In this document: in pieces, positions 1-10,894 of the stretch | Layout: the number at the start of each line of letters is the position of its first letter | Position numbering within the stretch: the first letter of the stretch is position 1 | NCBI GenBank assembly: GCA_025174535.1 | Contig: JALBUN010000014.1 | Coordinates: 124,001-188,000 of the forward strand | DNA: 64,000 nt | Source: Cantharellus purpuraceus | Lineage: Eukaryota; Basidiomycota; Agaricomycetes; Cantharellales; Hydnaceae | Direction of reading: 5' to 3' | The notes under the pieces: model-generated | Seen by the model: only the letters and a program-made list of their open reading frames with translations | What the model was told of the DNA's origin: nothing | The model's database searches: none | Translations under genes and position numbers: made by a program

Positions 1-495
1 TGTGGGGTATTAGCTCTGGATGTGAGGGAACATGGTTGCTATGCAGTCGGCATCATACTATCAGTCATCAGGTATTGGCAGGTTTTTCCGACTGTATGCT
101 GCATGACACCTTATGAAGCCCTAAATTTGTTCCAGAGCTTGCAAGGCTCTCGGAAATTTTGTGGAGAGCTGTAATTAAACTATCTACTAATTATTTACAC
201 AAAAACATCGCGTCCTGAAACAAGGGATATGAAGATTAGAGCATATATCTCCCAGGCCATGCCCTCATGCATGTAGTTAGGCCTGCCGGACCATGCTAAC
301 TCGCTCTATTTTCTTGTAAAATTACCAACACTTGTAAATAACACATAAAACATTTATGGCTATTTATATGCTTGAAAAAGAACGATGAGTGTCCTATAAA
401 ATATTTTTTTTCATATCGCGTTGATTTCAGACACCTGGTGACAGATAGTAGCATAACCGCATTACACTTGTATTAACTAGTCTATCACATTTACA
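1..495. other. 3' flank of the RIX7-like gene, no gene seen
   Basis: AT-rich sequence downstream of the minus-strand RIX7-like gene. I see no ORF with recognisable protein character, no RNA gene and no repeat shared with the rest of the window. It probably holds the 3' UTR of that gene and then intergenic DNA. Confidence 0.4.
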
Positions 496-2993
496 CTACT
501 TTTCGTCTTCTTTCTCCGGCCTACTCATCCTTACGGGTAATCCTGCAAACTTAGCTCGGAGCGACTCGTACTTTCGCCGTTGTGCGACGCTAACGCTAGG
601 CCCGAGATTTTCCAAGGCCAACTCAAACTCCTTCGCTTCCAATCTCACATCTGTACCCTCTTCTTGTGCCACACTCAGTTCACGACCAGCCTCGAGATCC
701 CCGATTCTTTGTCTCAATGCGCCAACAGCTGCTTCTCGTACAAGAGCAGCCAAGTCTGCGCCACTGTACCCTTCACATTTGGTCCGCACAAGTGTTTCAA
801 TAGCCTGGAGGGCACCGTCTTGAAGCGGGACGCTACGCGACTGGATCATGGTACGGATGATTTCAGCCCGCTCCTCCGCAGATGGAAGATCGACATAAAG
901 TAGTTTGTCAAGCCGTCCTGGGCGACACATGGCAGGGTCGATCATATCTGGACGATTCGTGGCCGCGATGACGTAGACGGCTTTACGGGAGTCGAGGCCG
1001 TCAAGCTCTGTGAGCAGCGTATTGACAACTCGTGCAGAGGACTCCGACTGTAATACATTTTATCAGTCTGAGGAATTGGATCCAGTCTGAAAACGCCGGA
1101 CTTACCAAATTATCATCTCGTCGTGGAACAAGGGCATCAAGCTCGTCAAAAAAGATGATGCAAGGAGACGAAGCTCGGGCGCGCGCAAAGACTTGACGAA
1201 CGGCACGCTCACTTTCACCAACGTACTATGCCATTCGACGTTAATCAAAAAGCTTCGTCATCTCACTACTCCACTAACCTTATTCAACAACTCAGGTCCT
1301 TTGACAGAAATGAAGTTTGCGCGACTTTCATTTGCAACAGCCTTGGCCAGAAGCGTCTTCCCGCATCCTGGAGGCCCCCACAGCAAGACACCACACGGTG
1401 CATCCACTCCTAGCTTTTGAAATAGTTCCGGACGGCGAATGGGCTGCACAATTGCCATGTGCAGCTCCATTCGTGTTGCATGCAAAGCACCAATATCGGC
1501 CCATGTTACATTTGGCACAGTTGCGAACCCTTCTCGAGTGGAAGACGGTTGGATTTGTCCCAAGGCTGTCGCAAAGTCTGAGGGTATAATGTTCAGAGGT
1601 GAAAGTTGGGTATCTGTAAGGGGTGTTGGATGGGCGCGGAGGAAAGATGCGATTGAAGGATCAGGAATGGATGCAAAGAGGACATGCTTTGTCGGAGCAT
1701 CGCCGTTGTCGCCTGAAAATTTTGGGAGCGCGGCATTGTCCACTTGAATGGCTGTATCGACTTCGATCGCATTTGGTAGACGAGGATCGTCAGGAAGAAT
1801 TAATGTACCACTGGATAATTGTTGAAATATTCGCTTGACAGCGATAACACCCGCAGCCCCAGTCAGAGCCGCAAGGTCGGCACCGACGTAGCCAGGCGTG
1901 GCCTTTGCCATCGCCTTAAAATCAAAGTCACCGGATAGTTTCAACTTCGCACACAGGACACGCAAGATACTAGGAATGAAAAGTTAAGATGTGGTGATAC
2001 ACTGAAAATAAGGTCAAAGACGCACTGGGCGCGAGCGTCATCATCCGGAACGCCCATGCTGATCTCATGATCAAACCGTCCAGCTCTACGCAAGGCTGCA
2101 TCGAGAGCGTCAGGTCGATTCGTGGCACCAATAACTACCACAGGTTTGTTGTCAGTCTTTTCCCATGACAAATCTAAAACATTAGTATGAGCGCCTTGGA
2201 CAGTCAAATGAAGCCTGAAATTGACTTACCATCCATGCATGTGAGAAACTGTGCCACAATCCGACGCTCCATCTCTCGCTGAGCGCTTTCGCGTTTAGGG
2301 GTGATAGCGTCAATTTCATCAATGAATAGGAGACAGGGTGCAACACGCTGAGGTTGAGTACATTTCAGTTGAAGACGACGGAAAAATAGTAGGAACGGAC
2401 CTTTGCCTCGTCAAAGGTATCACGAAGTGTTTTCTCTGATTCACCAGACATGCCAGATACAATTGATGGCGCAGAAACGCTAATGAAAGGGAGTCCAAGT
2501 TCCTACGTTGCATGTCAGCCATTTTCATCATGCTCGGATTTAGGGTGCATATACTTACCCCAGCTATTGCATTTGCGAGCAATGTCTTCCCACAGCCTGG
2601 TGGGCCGTGCAATAATACACCTCTAGGCGGCGGTATCCCAGTGTGTATATAAAGCTCAGGATGGGACAATGGCATAGCCACCAGCTCCAGCATCTTCTCC
2701 ACGCAAGGCTGGACGCCTCCGAGGTCTGATAATCTCGTGCTAGGAGGGTTATGATCCTTGGAAATAGACGATGTCCTGATACGTTTGCGGCTGCGCTCTT
2801 CGGGGCAATCAGAGGTATGTATAGAACGAGTTTGACGTTTCGACACTGGTACGGGAGATGGAGCGAGAGTCGGGACGTTTAGATTCACTTGATTGCGTCT
2901 CTGGCTGGTCCATAGACCTTGTACGCCTCGATTAAGAGCATTCTTCGCCTGACCAACAGTTAGATTTCTAAAAAGGGCGCCACATAATGCCAT
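496..2993 (-). CDS. RIX7: RIX7/NVL-type tandem AAA ATPase, ribosome biogenesis
   Basis: Nuclear AAA ATPase of the Rix7/NVL family, which uses ATP to release assembly factors from pre-60S ribosomal particles. Seven exons read in phase: 2993-2559, 2502-2401, 2347-2230, 2173-2026, 1969-1279, 1225-1106 and 1047-496, giving 721 aa; every intron is short and GT-AG. The first AAA domain has Walker A GPPGCGKT (about residue 128), Walker B LLFIDEID and the [14 protein letters not shown] segment. The second repeats the pattern with GPPGCGKT (about 474), [19 protein letters not shown] and CRPGRLD. The N-terminal ~100 residues are basic and low in complexity, with a candidate nuclear signal RSRKRIR, and are shorter than in yeast Rix7, so an upstream exon cannot be excluded. 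The family assignment comes from the tandem AAA architecture; Cdc48 is less likely because its long N domain is absent. Confidence 0.88.
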
Positions 2994-3360
2994 GAAAGGC
3001 TGCTCACAGATGTCTCCATACTGCTTGTTTCAGCGGCAGCGCTCGTCGGTGAGAAAGTCGAATTTTAAATAAACCGTTGTCTTCAAAGAGGGTTTAAACT
3101 GAGCGCGAGGCTTCAGTTCACCTAAGATGACGGCAGGATAGACAAAGGAGAATAATTGCCCAACTACTTGATGGTGGGAGCAGGTGGACGTGAAGGAAGG
3201 ACAAGGAGTGTAAGGATTACAACTGAGCGCGAGACTTCAGTTCACCTAACAACCAGAACCGCTTGGTGGTGGGAGTAGGCGAACGTGGCGGAAGAACGAA
3301 GAGTGTAAGGATTTACAACTGAGCGCGAGGCTTCAGTTCACCTAACAACGTGCAGCGGGA
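2994..3360. repeat. RIX7 upstream region with three reverse copies of the ~92-bp repeat
   Basis: Three reverse-oriented copies of the window-wide ~92-bp repeat (cores near 3102-3125, 3222-3245 and 3319-3342, each reading ACTGAGCGCGAGRCTTCAGT) lie within 350 bp of the RIX7 start codon, so they fall in its promoter or 5' UTR. Most of this segment was copied together with the start of exon 1 to 23.3-23.9 kb in the opposite orientation. Confidence 0.75.
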
Positions 3361-3570
3361 GCAAAGAGTAAGCGTAAGAATCTGAGTTTGTCGGAGTTTG
3401 AACGACAAGCAGGTACCTGTGAGGGATATATGTGCCACCGCATTTCTCTACTCGTGTCACGACATTTCCTATTCACGTCCACAACAACGAAAACCTTCAT
3501 ACAGTATCACTCTATACCGACCCAGGTCAGGGGAATTATTTATGTTTCTATTTTTTTTAAATGTATACGT
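3330..3570 (+). repeat. Left inverted terminus of block alpha
   Basis: Contains the motif TTTGTCGGAGTTTGAACGAC, then a GTGAGG...TGTGCC segment and a stretch ending in ATTTCTCTACTC. The reverse complement of this ~150 bp recurs at 5790-5900, so block alpha (about 3.33-5.9 kb) has long inverted ends. Relatives of the same terminus lie at 10.45-10.79, 14.50-14.53, 22.44-22.56, 26.34-26.48, 57.05-57.40 and 62.23-62.27 kb. Confidence 0.65.
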
Positions 3571-3758
3571 AAGCAAACGAAGGGGAGCGAGCGCCATCAA
3601 TGCATCAAAGCTCTAGAGTGTTGACTCGATAGCATACGACTCTTGAATCTATACTTCACTGTGCAACCCCTTCATTCTCCACCACACGCTGCCCGCGAAT
3701 CAGCCCCAACCTCCACCTTGAAACGCGACGAGCACGGCCACCTTCGCATTCTCATAGT

Positions 3759-4054
3759 TGTTGAACAGAACAGGGCGTCCCTTGGGATCCACTACGGTCC
3801 ACAAACGTGACTACGGATCTTCGTTGGTGAACGCTGATGATAGGAGCATAATACTGAACGTATATAAGTTTTGTTACTTTGTAGTTTAGTACCTCAGTCA
3901 CTCGTTTACACGAGACTGAGGTAGAGTTCTTCTTTATCTTATGTTTGACAAGTAGCTGACAAACTATGTAGTTTATACTAGGTTTGTCATAATACAGTCA
4001 CTCATTTACACGAGACTGAGTTTATACTAGCTTTCGCTGCGTTATCCTTCAATA
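3759..4054 (+). mobile_element. Solo copia-type LTR L1 (296 bp)
   Basis: Starts TGTTGAAC and ends CTTCAATA, flanked by the 5-bp target duplication ATAGT (3754-3758 and 4055-4059). The empty site is visible in the related sequence near 8135-8150, where CTCATAG runs straight into TGAGGAAC on the opposite strand. A TATA-like box lies at 3861-3868. Leader exon E1 (3898-3920) is followed by a 51-nt GT-AG intron (3921-3971) and a micro-exon X (3972-3981). After a 16-nt linker, E1 and X recur without the intron (3998-4030). Confidence 0.85.
3892..3921 (+). promoter_or_regulatory. Leader stem-loop of LTR L1
   Basis: CCTCAGTC pairs with GACTGAGG, and inside it CTCG pairs with CGAG. It starts about 31 bp after the TATA-like box, where transcription should begin. 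The left arm ends in a 3' splice-site-like CCTCAG and the right arm runs into a 5' splice-site-like GAG/GTAGAG. Confidence 0.7.
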
Positions 4055-5497
4055 ATAGTGAGGAACAGCAAGGTGCTGACGATATCTGTCACTAGCGTAT
4101 AGCAAAAGGGCCCATGATTGTTATGATTCCAGTCGGCCATGTCCGATAAACTCTCCACCATCCATCTAGACTGCATACACTGGCGACCCAACTGGACCGA
4201 GGTACGATGAATACAACCCACCGCACACGATATACAAGCACGACTCACCCCATTTTTTATCTTTCTCCAAGACCCTGACGCCAAATTTCGCGAAAAAGTA
4301 CATGCCTTTGTCCGCGCCAACAACAACTAGATTATTGACGGCAACTACAAACGTCTCATGGTCGACATCACCTTTGCCCATGCTACCTGCATCCTCTGTT
4401 TGTAACTTAACACATCCCTTCCTACCCTACCTCTCTTTCCTACCTCCCTCTAACACCCTCACACACACTCTCTCTGTCTAGGGCTCGACCCCCCCTTCGC
4501 ACTCTACTTCCCCCGTCTCCTCCGCCTCACGCACCCTGCAGCCCCGGCTTCCCTGAGCACCTCACAGGCGTACTCTCCTGCAGCGACTGCAGCATCCTCT
4601 GGTGGGCCTGGATGCACCACACCCCACAATGCAAGTCCTGCAAGGCCCGGATGCAGCAGCTTGGCGACGACCGTGAGAGAAGTGGGTGAGGCTGGGCGGG
4701 TGGAATGGGGAGGTCGCTGCGTGTCTCCGAGAGGCGAACTCATTCACCAGGGCTCGGTGAGCTAGTGCTGGCGAATTGGGGACGCCAGTAGTGTTTGAAA
4801 CCAGTTTTCTTCACTCGTATGAATACGTGTTTCAATGCATCAATGTTTGTCACTTTGACTGAGGTAGCATTGTGCATTAATACCACCAATGATCAGTGTC
4901 GTATCACAGCATGCCAGAATGCTATCAATACTGGCACTAGCATCAGTCACCAAAATCAACGAAAATGATACTGCACAGTCTACCCTCTCAAATTCGAATG
5001 AAACCGTCTGTGTGAGCATTGACAAGGCTGGCAACATCAATCACCAAAATCAACGAAAATGAAGTTGAATACTCTTTTCATTGAACAATTCGACTTTGAT
5101 GACGATATGTTGATTGTGGAGGAATAGCACCAAGCTTGTTGTCACCAGGGCCAGTCTCATATTTTCCAAACCGTTGGACAAACACTCCGACTTGACACTG
5201 CACAGCACATGCTTTCAGCCAATATTTCAATGAAAATGTCTATATGAGGATTGACGAGGCTAGCCACAGTCTCGCGATGACAGACGACATTAGTCTCACA
5301 CAGATGGCGGAAGATGCGGCAGACAGTGAGCTGCCTAATAGATTTGGGAACAAGGAAGTATGTGACTCAACTGCTAATGAAAGGGATAAGATGACGGGTG
5401 TGATGGGCAAGAATAAAGTGTCTGCGACATGTTATAGCGGTGCCAGCCGTCCAAGTATCCAGCCTGTCTAGGACAACTCGTCTTTGCATCGCAATAC
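4055..5497 (+). pseudogene. Degenerate cargo of block alpha, function unknown
   Basis: Several short reading segments resemble one decayed gene that recurs in reverse at 26.57-27.9 kb and in part at 9.7-9.95 kb. One frame from about 4170 reads IHWRPNWTEVR, then a TGA, then ARLTPFFIFLQDPDAKFREK; the stop sits where a CGA could have become TGA. Further on, a cysteine-rich segment near 4560-4680 reads LSCSDCSILWWAWMHH followed by QCKSCKA, a possible metal-binding CxxC pair. The last piece, 5244-5471, reads MRIDEASHSLAMTDD and has a close partner on the minus strand at 26568-26780. I do not recognise the family and assign no function. Stops and frame changes make it non-coding now. Confidence 0.5.
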
Positions 5498-5710
5498 TGT
5501 TGGGAGCGGAACTATGCCGTAGTTCAGCTAAGGCATGGGTAGACGTGAGTACAAATGGTGAACAGTAACTAAGTAGAATATCTCACCTCAGTCTACACGG
5601 TGTGAGTGTAAAGACTGAGGAGAGAGGACGGAGGTATAACGTCGATATATACTACTTTGTTGTGGGTGTTTGTAGGCTCACGATCTATGACTCTCGATCC
5701 AATTCCAACA
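5498..5710 (-). mobile_element. Solo copia-type LTR L2 (213 bp)
   Basis: TGTTGG at one end and CCAACA at the other, with the 5-bp target duplication AATAC at 5493-5497 and 5711-5715. The inverted block copy near 26.53 kb shows the empty site. On the minus strand a TATA-like box (5653-5645) precedes a CCTCAG/CTGAGG stem-loop (5620-5586). This LTR has only one copy of the leader, unlike L1, L3 and L4. Confidence 0.85.
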
Positions 5711-5739
5711 AATACTAGTTGAAAAACACAAACCGAAGT

Positions 5740-6165
5740 CAACTCACTCTATATGGATCGACTTGCTGTGTGTTTTAGTAAGTCGTGCGAGCAGAGAAAT
5801 ACGGCGGCACATACCTCACATGCACGTACTTATCTTTCAGACTCCGACAAACTCAGATTCTTACTCTTTACTCCCACCATCACGTTGTCAGGTGAACTGA
5901 CCTCGCACTCAGCTGTAAAATCATCAAGGCTTTACCCTCTTTGTTTTAACCGCCGGCTTTCTATTTTAATTTCTTCACCCTCTATCCAAACTAGCAGATT
6001 GGACTCAAGTGAACTGAAGCCTCGCGCTCAGTTGTAAAATCCTTAACCCTTTTTGTTTTTGCCGCCTGCTTTTGATCTCAACTTTTTCACTCTCTATCCA
6101 GACTCGCGGATTGGACTCAGGTGAACGGGGAAGCCTCGTGCTCAGTTGTAAAATCCCTAAGGCCT
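5740..6165 (+). repeat. Right inverted terminus of block alpha and three ~92-bp repeat copies
   Basis: Reverse complement of the 3330-3480 terminus (about 5790-5875), followed by forward copies of the ~92-bp repeat at about 5892, 6017 and 6128. The same arrangement in reverse closes the duplicated block at 26.2-26.5 kb. Confidence 0.65.
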
Positions 6166-6486
6166 TGATCGATATTTCTCAAATCTCAGAACTTAGATAG
6201 CTCACACACGCGTAACTCGCCGTCGTCTACAACAGAATATTAGAACATTGTATATCGTATTAGGATGACTCTACACTGCGCGCTTTGCTCATTCTCCCTA
6301 CTGTCCTTATCATCATTACCCAGAATGATAGGAGGCCCCTACACGCACAGTCGCTCAGTGTCTTACCCTCTACGTTTTGCCCCGGGCTTTCAATTTCATT
6401 TGCTTCACCCCTCTGTCCAAGTCAGGCTTTCTCAACCGTGCTCCCATCTATACTGGCTTTTTCTAGACTTTTAACCCTGATCAACC

Positions 6487-7081
6487 ATGTCCTTGTATCC
6501 CTCCGTTGAACAGAGTTTCAAGTACGTCTTGACAAACAATGATAAGTTCGCGACGCGCGAATCAGAGTGGTATGCCCCGTGGCTTCTTGCCCTCGACACT
6601 CTTTCAACCCGAAAGACAGATTTGAAATGGCTGCGTGCCATGCCACACAGTTTCCTGGCAATCCACATGCAACGGTCCACTTTCGTGTCAACTCACGCAA
6701 AACCCCTATTTGCTTTCTTGAAGTGAAGCCGCCCACCACCGGAAGGACGACAGGAAACGTAATGCAGCAGACTTGCAAATGCGCAGCCGCTTCCGCGACT
6801 TTGCCAGACATCTCAAGGTCAAACGAATGTATGGGGTCTTAGCGATGGGTTCAAACTTCTGTGCTTATCACATGGACAACCCAAAACTGTCAGTTCAAGA
6901 GCACAGACACCCAATTGTAGTCAACGTCACCCCCCAGCCGCTGAGGCTCACGAAGGCAAACCAAGTGATTTCGCGTACTGACACATCTTGGTGGAATAAT
7001 GAGATCCTTTCTAATGAGGGCTACATGCAGCTGCACATTATGGCGGAAGAAATCAGTGCGATGGTCAGTCAACCAACGTGA
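6487..7081 (+). pseudogene. PD-(D/E)XK-like fold protein remnant
   Basis: Three overlapping frames together resemble a lineage-specific agaricomycete protein with a restriction-endonuclease-like fold. The N-terminal frame starts MSLYPSVEQSFKYVL and includes ESEWYAPWLLALDTL. A second frame (from about 6600) carries ICFLEVKPPTTG, with the ExK element of the PD-(D/E)XK core. The third frame (6773-7081) gives RFRDFARHLKVKRMYGV, AMGSNFCAYHM and a C-terminal ILSNEGYMQLHIMAEEIS. At least two frameshifts separate these pieces. The acidic residue expected before the core strand reads as His (TVHFRV), so even an unshifted protein would lack a catalytic position. The role of the family is unknown to me. 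The upstream 6170-6486 region is pyrimidine-rich, like a promoter or 5' UTR. Confidence 0.5.
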
Positions 7082-7430
7082 GCACAAAGCATGCTTGAAC
7101 ATGAAGGCAATGACCGCTACGTGCTACCATCGGATTCAGAGAGTGAGCAAGGATCTACAGGTCAGAGCTCTGATCCTACGGTAATGGAATGAATATGCTC
7201 CTGGAACGTAGGCTCGTGTGGTGAGTGGCTCATACGTTCATGCCAGTCAAAAGTCTCTGATTGATTGTATTTTGTCAAGTCAGATCAAAAAAATTGACAC
7301 TACATTATGAATCGGCTCTCAGCGGAATATGTTTTTGGGCAGTTTTGGCTACATCATGAAGAATGAGTAGTACCTAAAGTATCTACCCACAGCTTGAACA
7401 CGCGCAAGTGCGCAAACACTCGTAAACAAT
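7082..7430. other. No gene recognised
   Basis: Sequence after the PD-(D/E)XK-like remnant. One short open frame (to 7184) continues without recognisable motif. No repeat shared with other blocks was seen until the gene D tail near 7.44 kb. Confidence 0.35.
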
Positions 7431-7575
7431 CTTGTTCTGAAACCGTGCAATGTAATTTATTCGATCTCAAAAACTTGTCCGTGGGTTTTGCGAATATAAC
7501 TTTTTCTCCAAGATTTCCATGTACATTCCTTTTTTGCCTAAGAGTCACCCGGTGGCCCACCTTCGAGCAGCGTGT
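7430..7575 (-). pseudogene. Gene D tail fragment (copy D4)
   Basis: The minus strand carries only the last codons of gene D (EGGPPGDS then TAG) followed by its 3' flank, matching the region after 12619 with scattered substitutions. Upstream it changes abruptly to unrelated sequence shared with the 27.7-kb block, so this is a truncated duplicate joined to another repeat. Confidence 0.6.
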
Positions 7576-7661
7576 ACTTTTTCGGGGAATTCGACGTCGG
7601 GGGTATTGGAGAAGGAGAGAATTTGGGGTGAGCCGTCCAACGACACCACAGTGAGGGAGGG

Positions 7662-7984
7662 TATTGGAGTATGTGAAGTGTGCGCGTGTCGTTGACACAT
7701 CAGAGCGTATCATGCACATTACTGCCGCGTTTCAAGCCTCAATATATTACGTATACACACTTAAATTTTTCACCACCGCAGACATATATAACACGTCTGT
7801 GGTTGCTTGTTCTCCCTCAGCCGTATTCACAATATACGGGCTGAGGTGAGGAGCACTAGAATATGCATTCCCCGCCCACTTGCTTATTTCTTTTGTTATC
7901 TAGTCTTGATCATTATCAGGTATATATAACCCAGCTGTATTCACGATATACGGGCTGAGTCTTGATCATTATCAGACTTCAATA
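7662..7984 (+). mobile_element. Copia-type LTR L3 (323 bp) with a short internal stub
   Basis: Starts TATTGGAG and ends CTTCAATA. The preceding AGTGAGGGAGGG resembles the polypurine tract before the copia-1 3' LTR (33.61 kb), so this may be a 3' LTR whose body is lost; I found no clean target duplication. TATA-like box 7784-7790. E1 7821-7845, 58-nt intron 7846-7903, X 7904-7919, linker 7920-7934, intron-less second copy 7935-7975, then the final 9 nt. Confidence 0.75.
7815..7846 (+). promoter_or_regulatory. Leader stem-loop of LTR L3
   Basis: CCTCAGC...GCTGAGG outer pairing, with CCGTAT/ATACGG inside. Same place relative to the TATA-like box as in the other LTRs, about 31 bp downstream. Confidence 0.7.
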
Positions 7985-8335
7985 TATTTCATCGTACCTC
8001 GGTCCAGTTGGGTCGCCAGTGTATGCAGTCTAGATGGATGGTGGAGAGTTTATCGGACATGGCCGACTGGAATCATAATACAATCATGGGCCCTTTTGCT
8101 ATACGCTAGTGACAGATATCGTCAGCACCTTGCTGTTCCTCACTATGAGAATGCGGAGGTGGCCGTGCTCGTCGCGTTTCAAGGTGGAGGTTGGGGCTGA
8201 TTCGCAGGCAGCGTGTGGTGGAGAATGAAGGGGTTGCATAGTGAGGTGTAAATCAAGAGTCGTATGCTATCGAGTCAACACTCTAGAGCTTTGATGCATT
8301 GATGGCGCTCGCTCCCCTTCGTTTGCTTACATATA
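7985..8335 (+). repeat. Duplicated flank related to block alpha
   Basis: Matches the reverse complement of 4060-4200 joined to 3580-3757 and, in forward orientation, 27.82-28.11 kb. It lacks LTR L1 and so shows the empty insertion site. No intact coding sequence. Confidence 0.65.
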
Positions 8336-9950
8336 CATCACTAATGTAAGTATACCCCGGTTTCCCAAGTGGAAACACCTATCATTAACAACTCCCACCG
8401 TCGCGCATATCACAACCTCGATGGCCGTCAGGGAAGAGATAAAGACATGGGAGCACGGGTTCTGTGCACGGTATGGGCGCAGTGCGACTGTAGACGACGT
8501 GAGAGCGTTGCCAGATGTAGGTATGTTGATGCCTCTGGTGCTCTTTGGGAGCGGGTGTGCTGACGTTGTGGGAAGCGGAGAGGTACAGGTTGTATAAGAG
8601 ACTTACGACGGAGGCGGAGCGGGGGCGCCGGGGGAGGAGGGTCAGAAGCGTGGTGTGCAGCCGTTGCAGCCACCGCGGACGCCATCTCCTGCTGCGCATG
8701 TTCATGCCACCAGACCAGCTGGACCTGAGCCAGCGAGGATGTTTCTGGCAGCCGTCATACTCTCCAAATCGCGTTCTGTCGCGTCGTCTTCGTGGCACGC
8801 AGACTCGCGAAACCCCTTCTCGCCTGCGAGAAAGACGCGCTTGCACGCGTCCCAGCCTAGCACCAGCATGCACTGCGGCTCCAGTATGAGCATCAACCCA
8901 TTTGTCACCCCGGTCAAGATGGTGCAGAGGCTCACGCCCCCACACTCCCGCTCTCCGTCACGCTCTCCGCCTCCGCGGCGAGTCCGTCTCTCCCTCCCTC
9001 GTGCCGCGCGACAAACGCCGCCGCGCCAACGGCCTCGACCCCCCTCGCGCATGCATGACCGTCTCCGGCGGGGGGAGAAACAAGGGCAGGGACAGTAGCA
9101 TGGGCGAGAACGACGGGGAGGATGAGGAAGAAACCTTTGTGGCAGACTCGCCTGTGAAGGTGGTGGCGGGTACCGAGGCGTTTGTACCGCTTTTTGAGGA
9201 GACCCGAGCTGGGCCGGCACATACTAAAGCGGGTAGTGGAAACGCATCGCCTGGGACGGCCTGGACATCTCGGAAGCGTACCCTGTCAATAGGCGGTGGA
9301 AGAGCATGCAGACAAGGAGGGCCTGGACAAAGGCGGCCCCGGTGGTATTTGTTACCGCCGTCTCCCCCACCTCAACAGCGGTAATGCAAGAGGCAGAAAG
9401 AAGAAGAGCCACAAGAAAGCGAGGGTGGATGAAGAAGAAGGGACGGTGTGGAGGTGACACTGGTGGCGTGTCGGGCTCAGTGTGCAGAAGCGCAAGAGAA
9501 TGAGGCAACGTTAACGGTGGATCCAGAGCTGCAGCTGTTTCGTGTGCGGGAGGGGACTCCGGAGACGGCTAGTGTGGAGCGGTTCAAGGTGTATCTGCCG
9601 GAGGAGATGTGGCAGGTGCTGTGTTGGAGCGGGAGGAGGAATATGTGGTGGAGGGGATGGTGCGGAGACGGCGGAATGTGGGCGGAGACGTGTGGGCACC
9701 TGGATAAATGGGAGGAGAGGAGGGAGAGGACTGGGAAACGGAGGGTATCCCATGGCAGGCAGCCGAACTATATGAGTACATACACTCGCAACCCAACTGG
9801 ACTGAGATATGATGAACACATCACGCCGTGGACGATAGCAACGCACGACTCACCCCACTCTCCCCATTCCTTTCCAAGACCCATTATGCCGAATTCCGCC
9901 AAAGTCCACTCCTTTATCTGGACCAACTGGTTCACGCTTTGGACTTGATC
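8336..9950 (+). pseudogene. GC-rich remnant region with degenerate ORFs
   Basis: Long open frames occur on both strands, but their codon pattern is dominated by GC and simple-sequence bias. The segment RMFLAAVILSK near 8740 resembles the core helix of PHO80-type cyclins (usually RMFLAALILASKF), and proline/serine-rich LTPP text follows, so a decayed cyclin-like gene is possible but weakly supported. From about 9720 the frame EGIPWQAAELYEYIHSQPNW followed by tandem TGA and then ARLTPLSPFLSK matches the unknown alpha cargo at 4.17 kb. I regard the region as decayed coding sequence rather than a working gene. Confidence 0.3.
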
Positions 9951-10051
9951 CTGATCGTAATATAATTATCCTTCAGTATATTATTCATTGAGATGGAGGG
10001 GAACAGCACTGATCATTTTCTAAACTGCGGGGAGCGGTAGACATTCGGGCC

Positions 10052-10378
10052 TTGAGACTATTTACGGCAAGTTCCATGGTATACATGCTATATCCCTGCA
10101 AACCGGAAGGCTCGATCTCCTTCCACTGGACGCTTCCAATGTCCCAAAACAAAGAGAATGGTAGGACGGGGGCCTCGCGGGGCTGGGAGAGATTGGGCAG
10201 AGTCCTTGTGCAGGCGCCGACCTCGGTCAGCCATTCCCCTGGTGCACCCCTGGGGCACTGACGGTACTAGGCATTGGGACGGACACCGTCCTACATTTCA
10301 ACGTTGGAAACATCAGAAATGGGCAGTGGTCAGGGTGGAGGTCCTTGGGCGAAAGATGCATCAGTCGAGTGGGGTAGG
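10052..10378 (+). pseudogene. PLL-like beta-propeller lectin remnant, copy 1
   Basis: Reads LETIYGKFHGIHAISLQ and later NGQWSGWRSLGERCIS, typical of WxxW-type beta-propeller blades (PLL-like / DUF346 repeats). The middle is out of frame relative to the better copy at 56.67-57.0 kb: it has an in-frame TAG after PKQREW and a small insertion near 10240. Flanks on both sides (9950-10880) also match 56.57-57.4 kb, so lectin remnant and flanks were duplicated as one block. Carbohydrate binding is inferred from the blade pattern only. Confidence 0.45.
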
Positions 10379-10449
10379 ATAAGTGATTCTCCCGCCGTAG
10401 TTGTTTTTCACGAGTAGTTCTTGTGTGACTAGCCTTATTGATATTAGTT

Positions 10450-10880
10450 ACATATTTGCATGCTGTTCAAGTCTGTACAGATAGAACTACAACGTAGTAC
10501 ATGAGTAGTTGTAAAAATTGAAACATAACCAATTCCCCTACCTGAGTCGGTATAAAAAAAATATTACTGGCGTGAAGGTGGACGCGCCTTAATATGTTCG
10601 CTGTTGTGGACGTGGACAATAGGAAATGTCGAGGCATGAGTAGAGAAATGCAGCGGCACATACCTCACATGTATGTGCTTGTCGTTCAGACTCCGACAAA
10701 CTGAGATTCTTACTCTTACTCTTTGCTCCCACCATCACGTTGTTAGGTGAACTGAAGTCTCGCGCTCAGTTGTAAATCCTTACACTCTTCGTTCTTCTGC
10801 CACGTTCACCTACTCCCACCATCGGGCGGTTTTGGTTGTTAGGTGAGCTGAAGTCTCGCGCGCAACGTCCAAAACAACGA
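10450..10880. repeat. Terminus-type repeat plus two ~92-bp repeats before gene D
   Basis: 10450-10710 matches the reverse complement of the block-alpha left terminus and also 57.05-57.3 kb. Two forward ~92-bp copies follow (about 10750 and 10848), the second ending only ~20 bp before the gene D reading frame opens. Confidence 0.65.
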
Positions 10881-10894
10881 AACAAGGCAAGACG

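Noticed and set aside
3759..4054. Helitron 3'-end hairpin
   Set aside because: The CCTCAG/CTGAGG stem is inside an LTR with 5-bp target duplication and a TATA-like box, not at an element end.
8385..9384. Overlapping ORFs on both strands
   Set aside because: GC-rich low-complexity sequence opens several frames at once; only a weak cyclin-like motif is noted.
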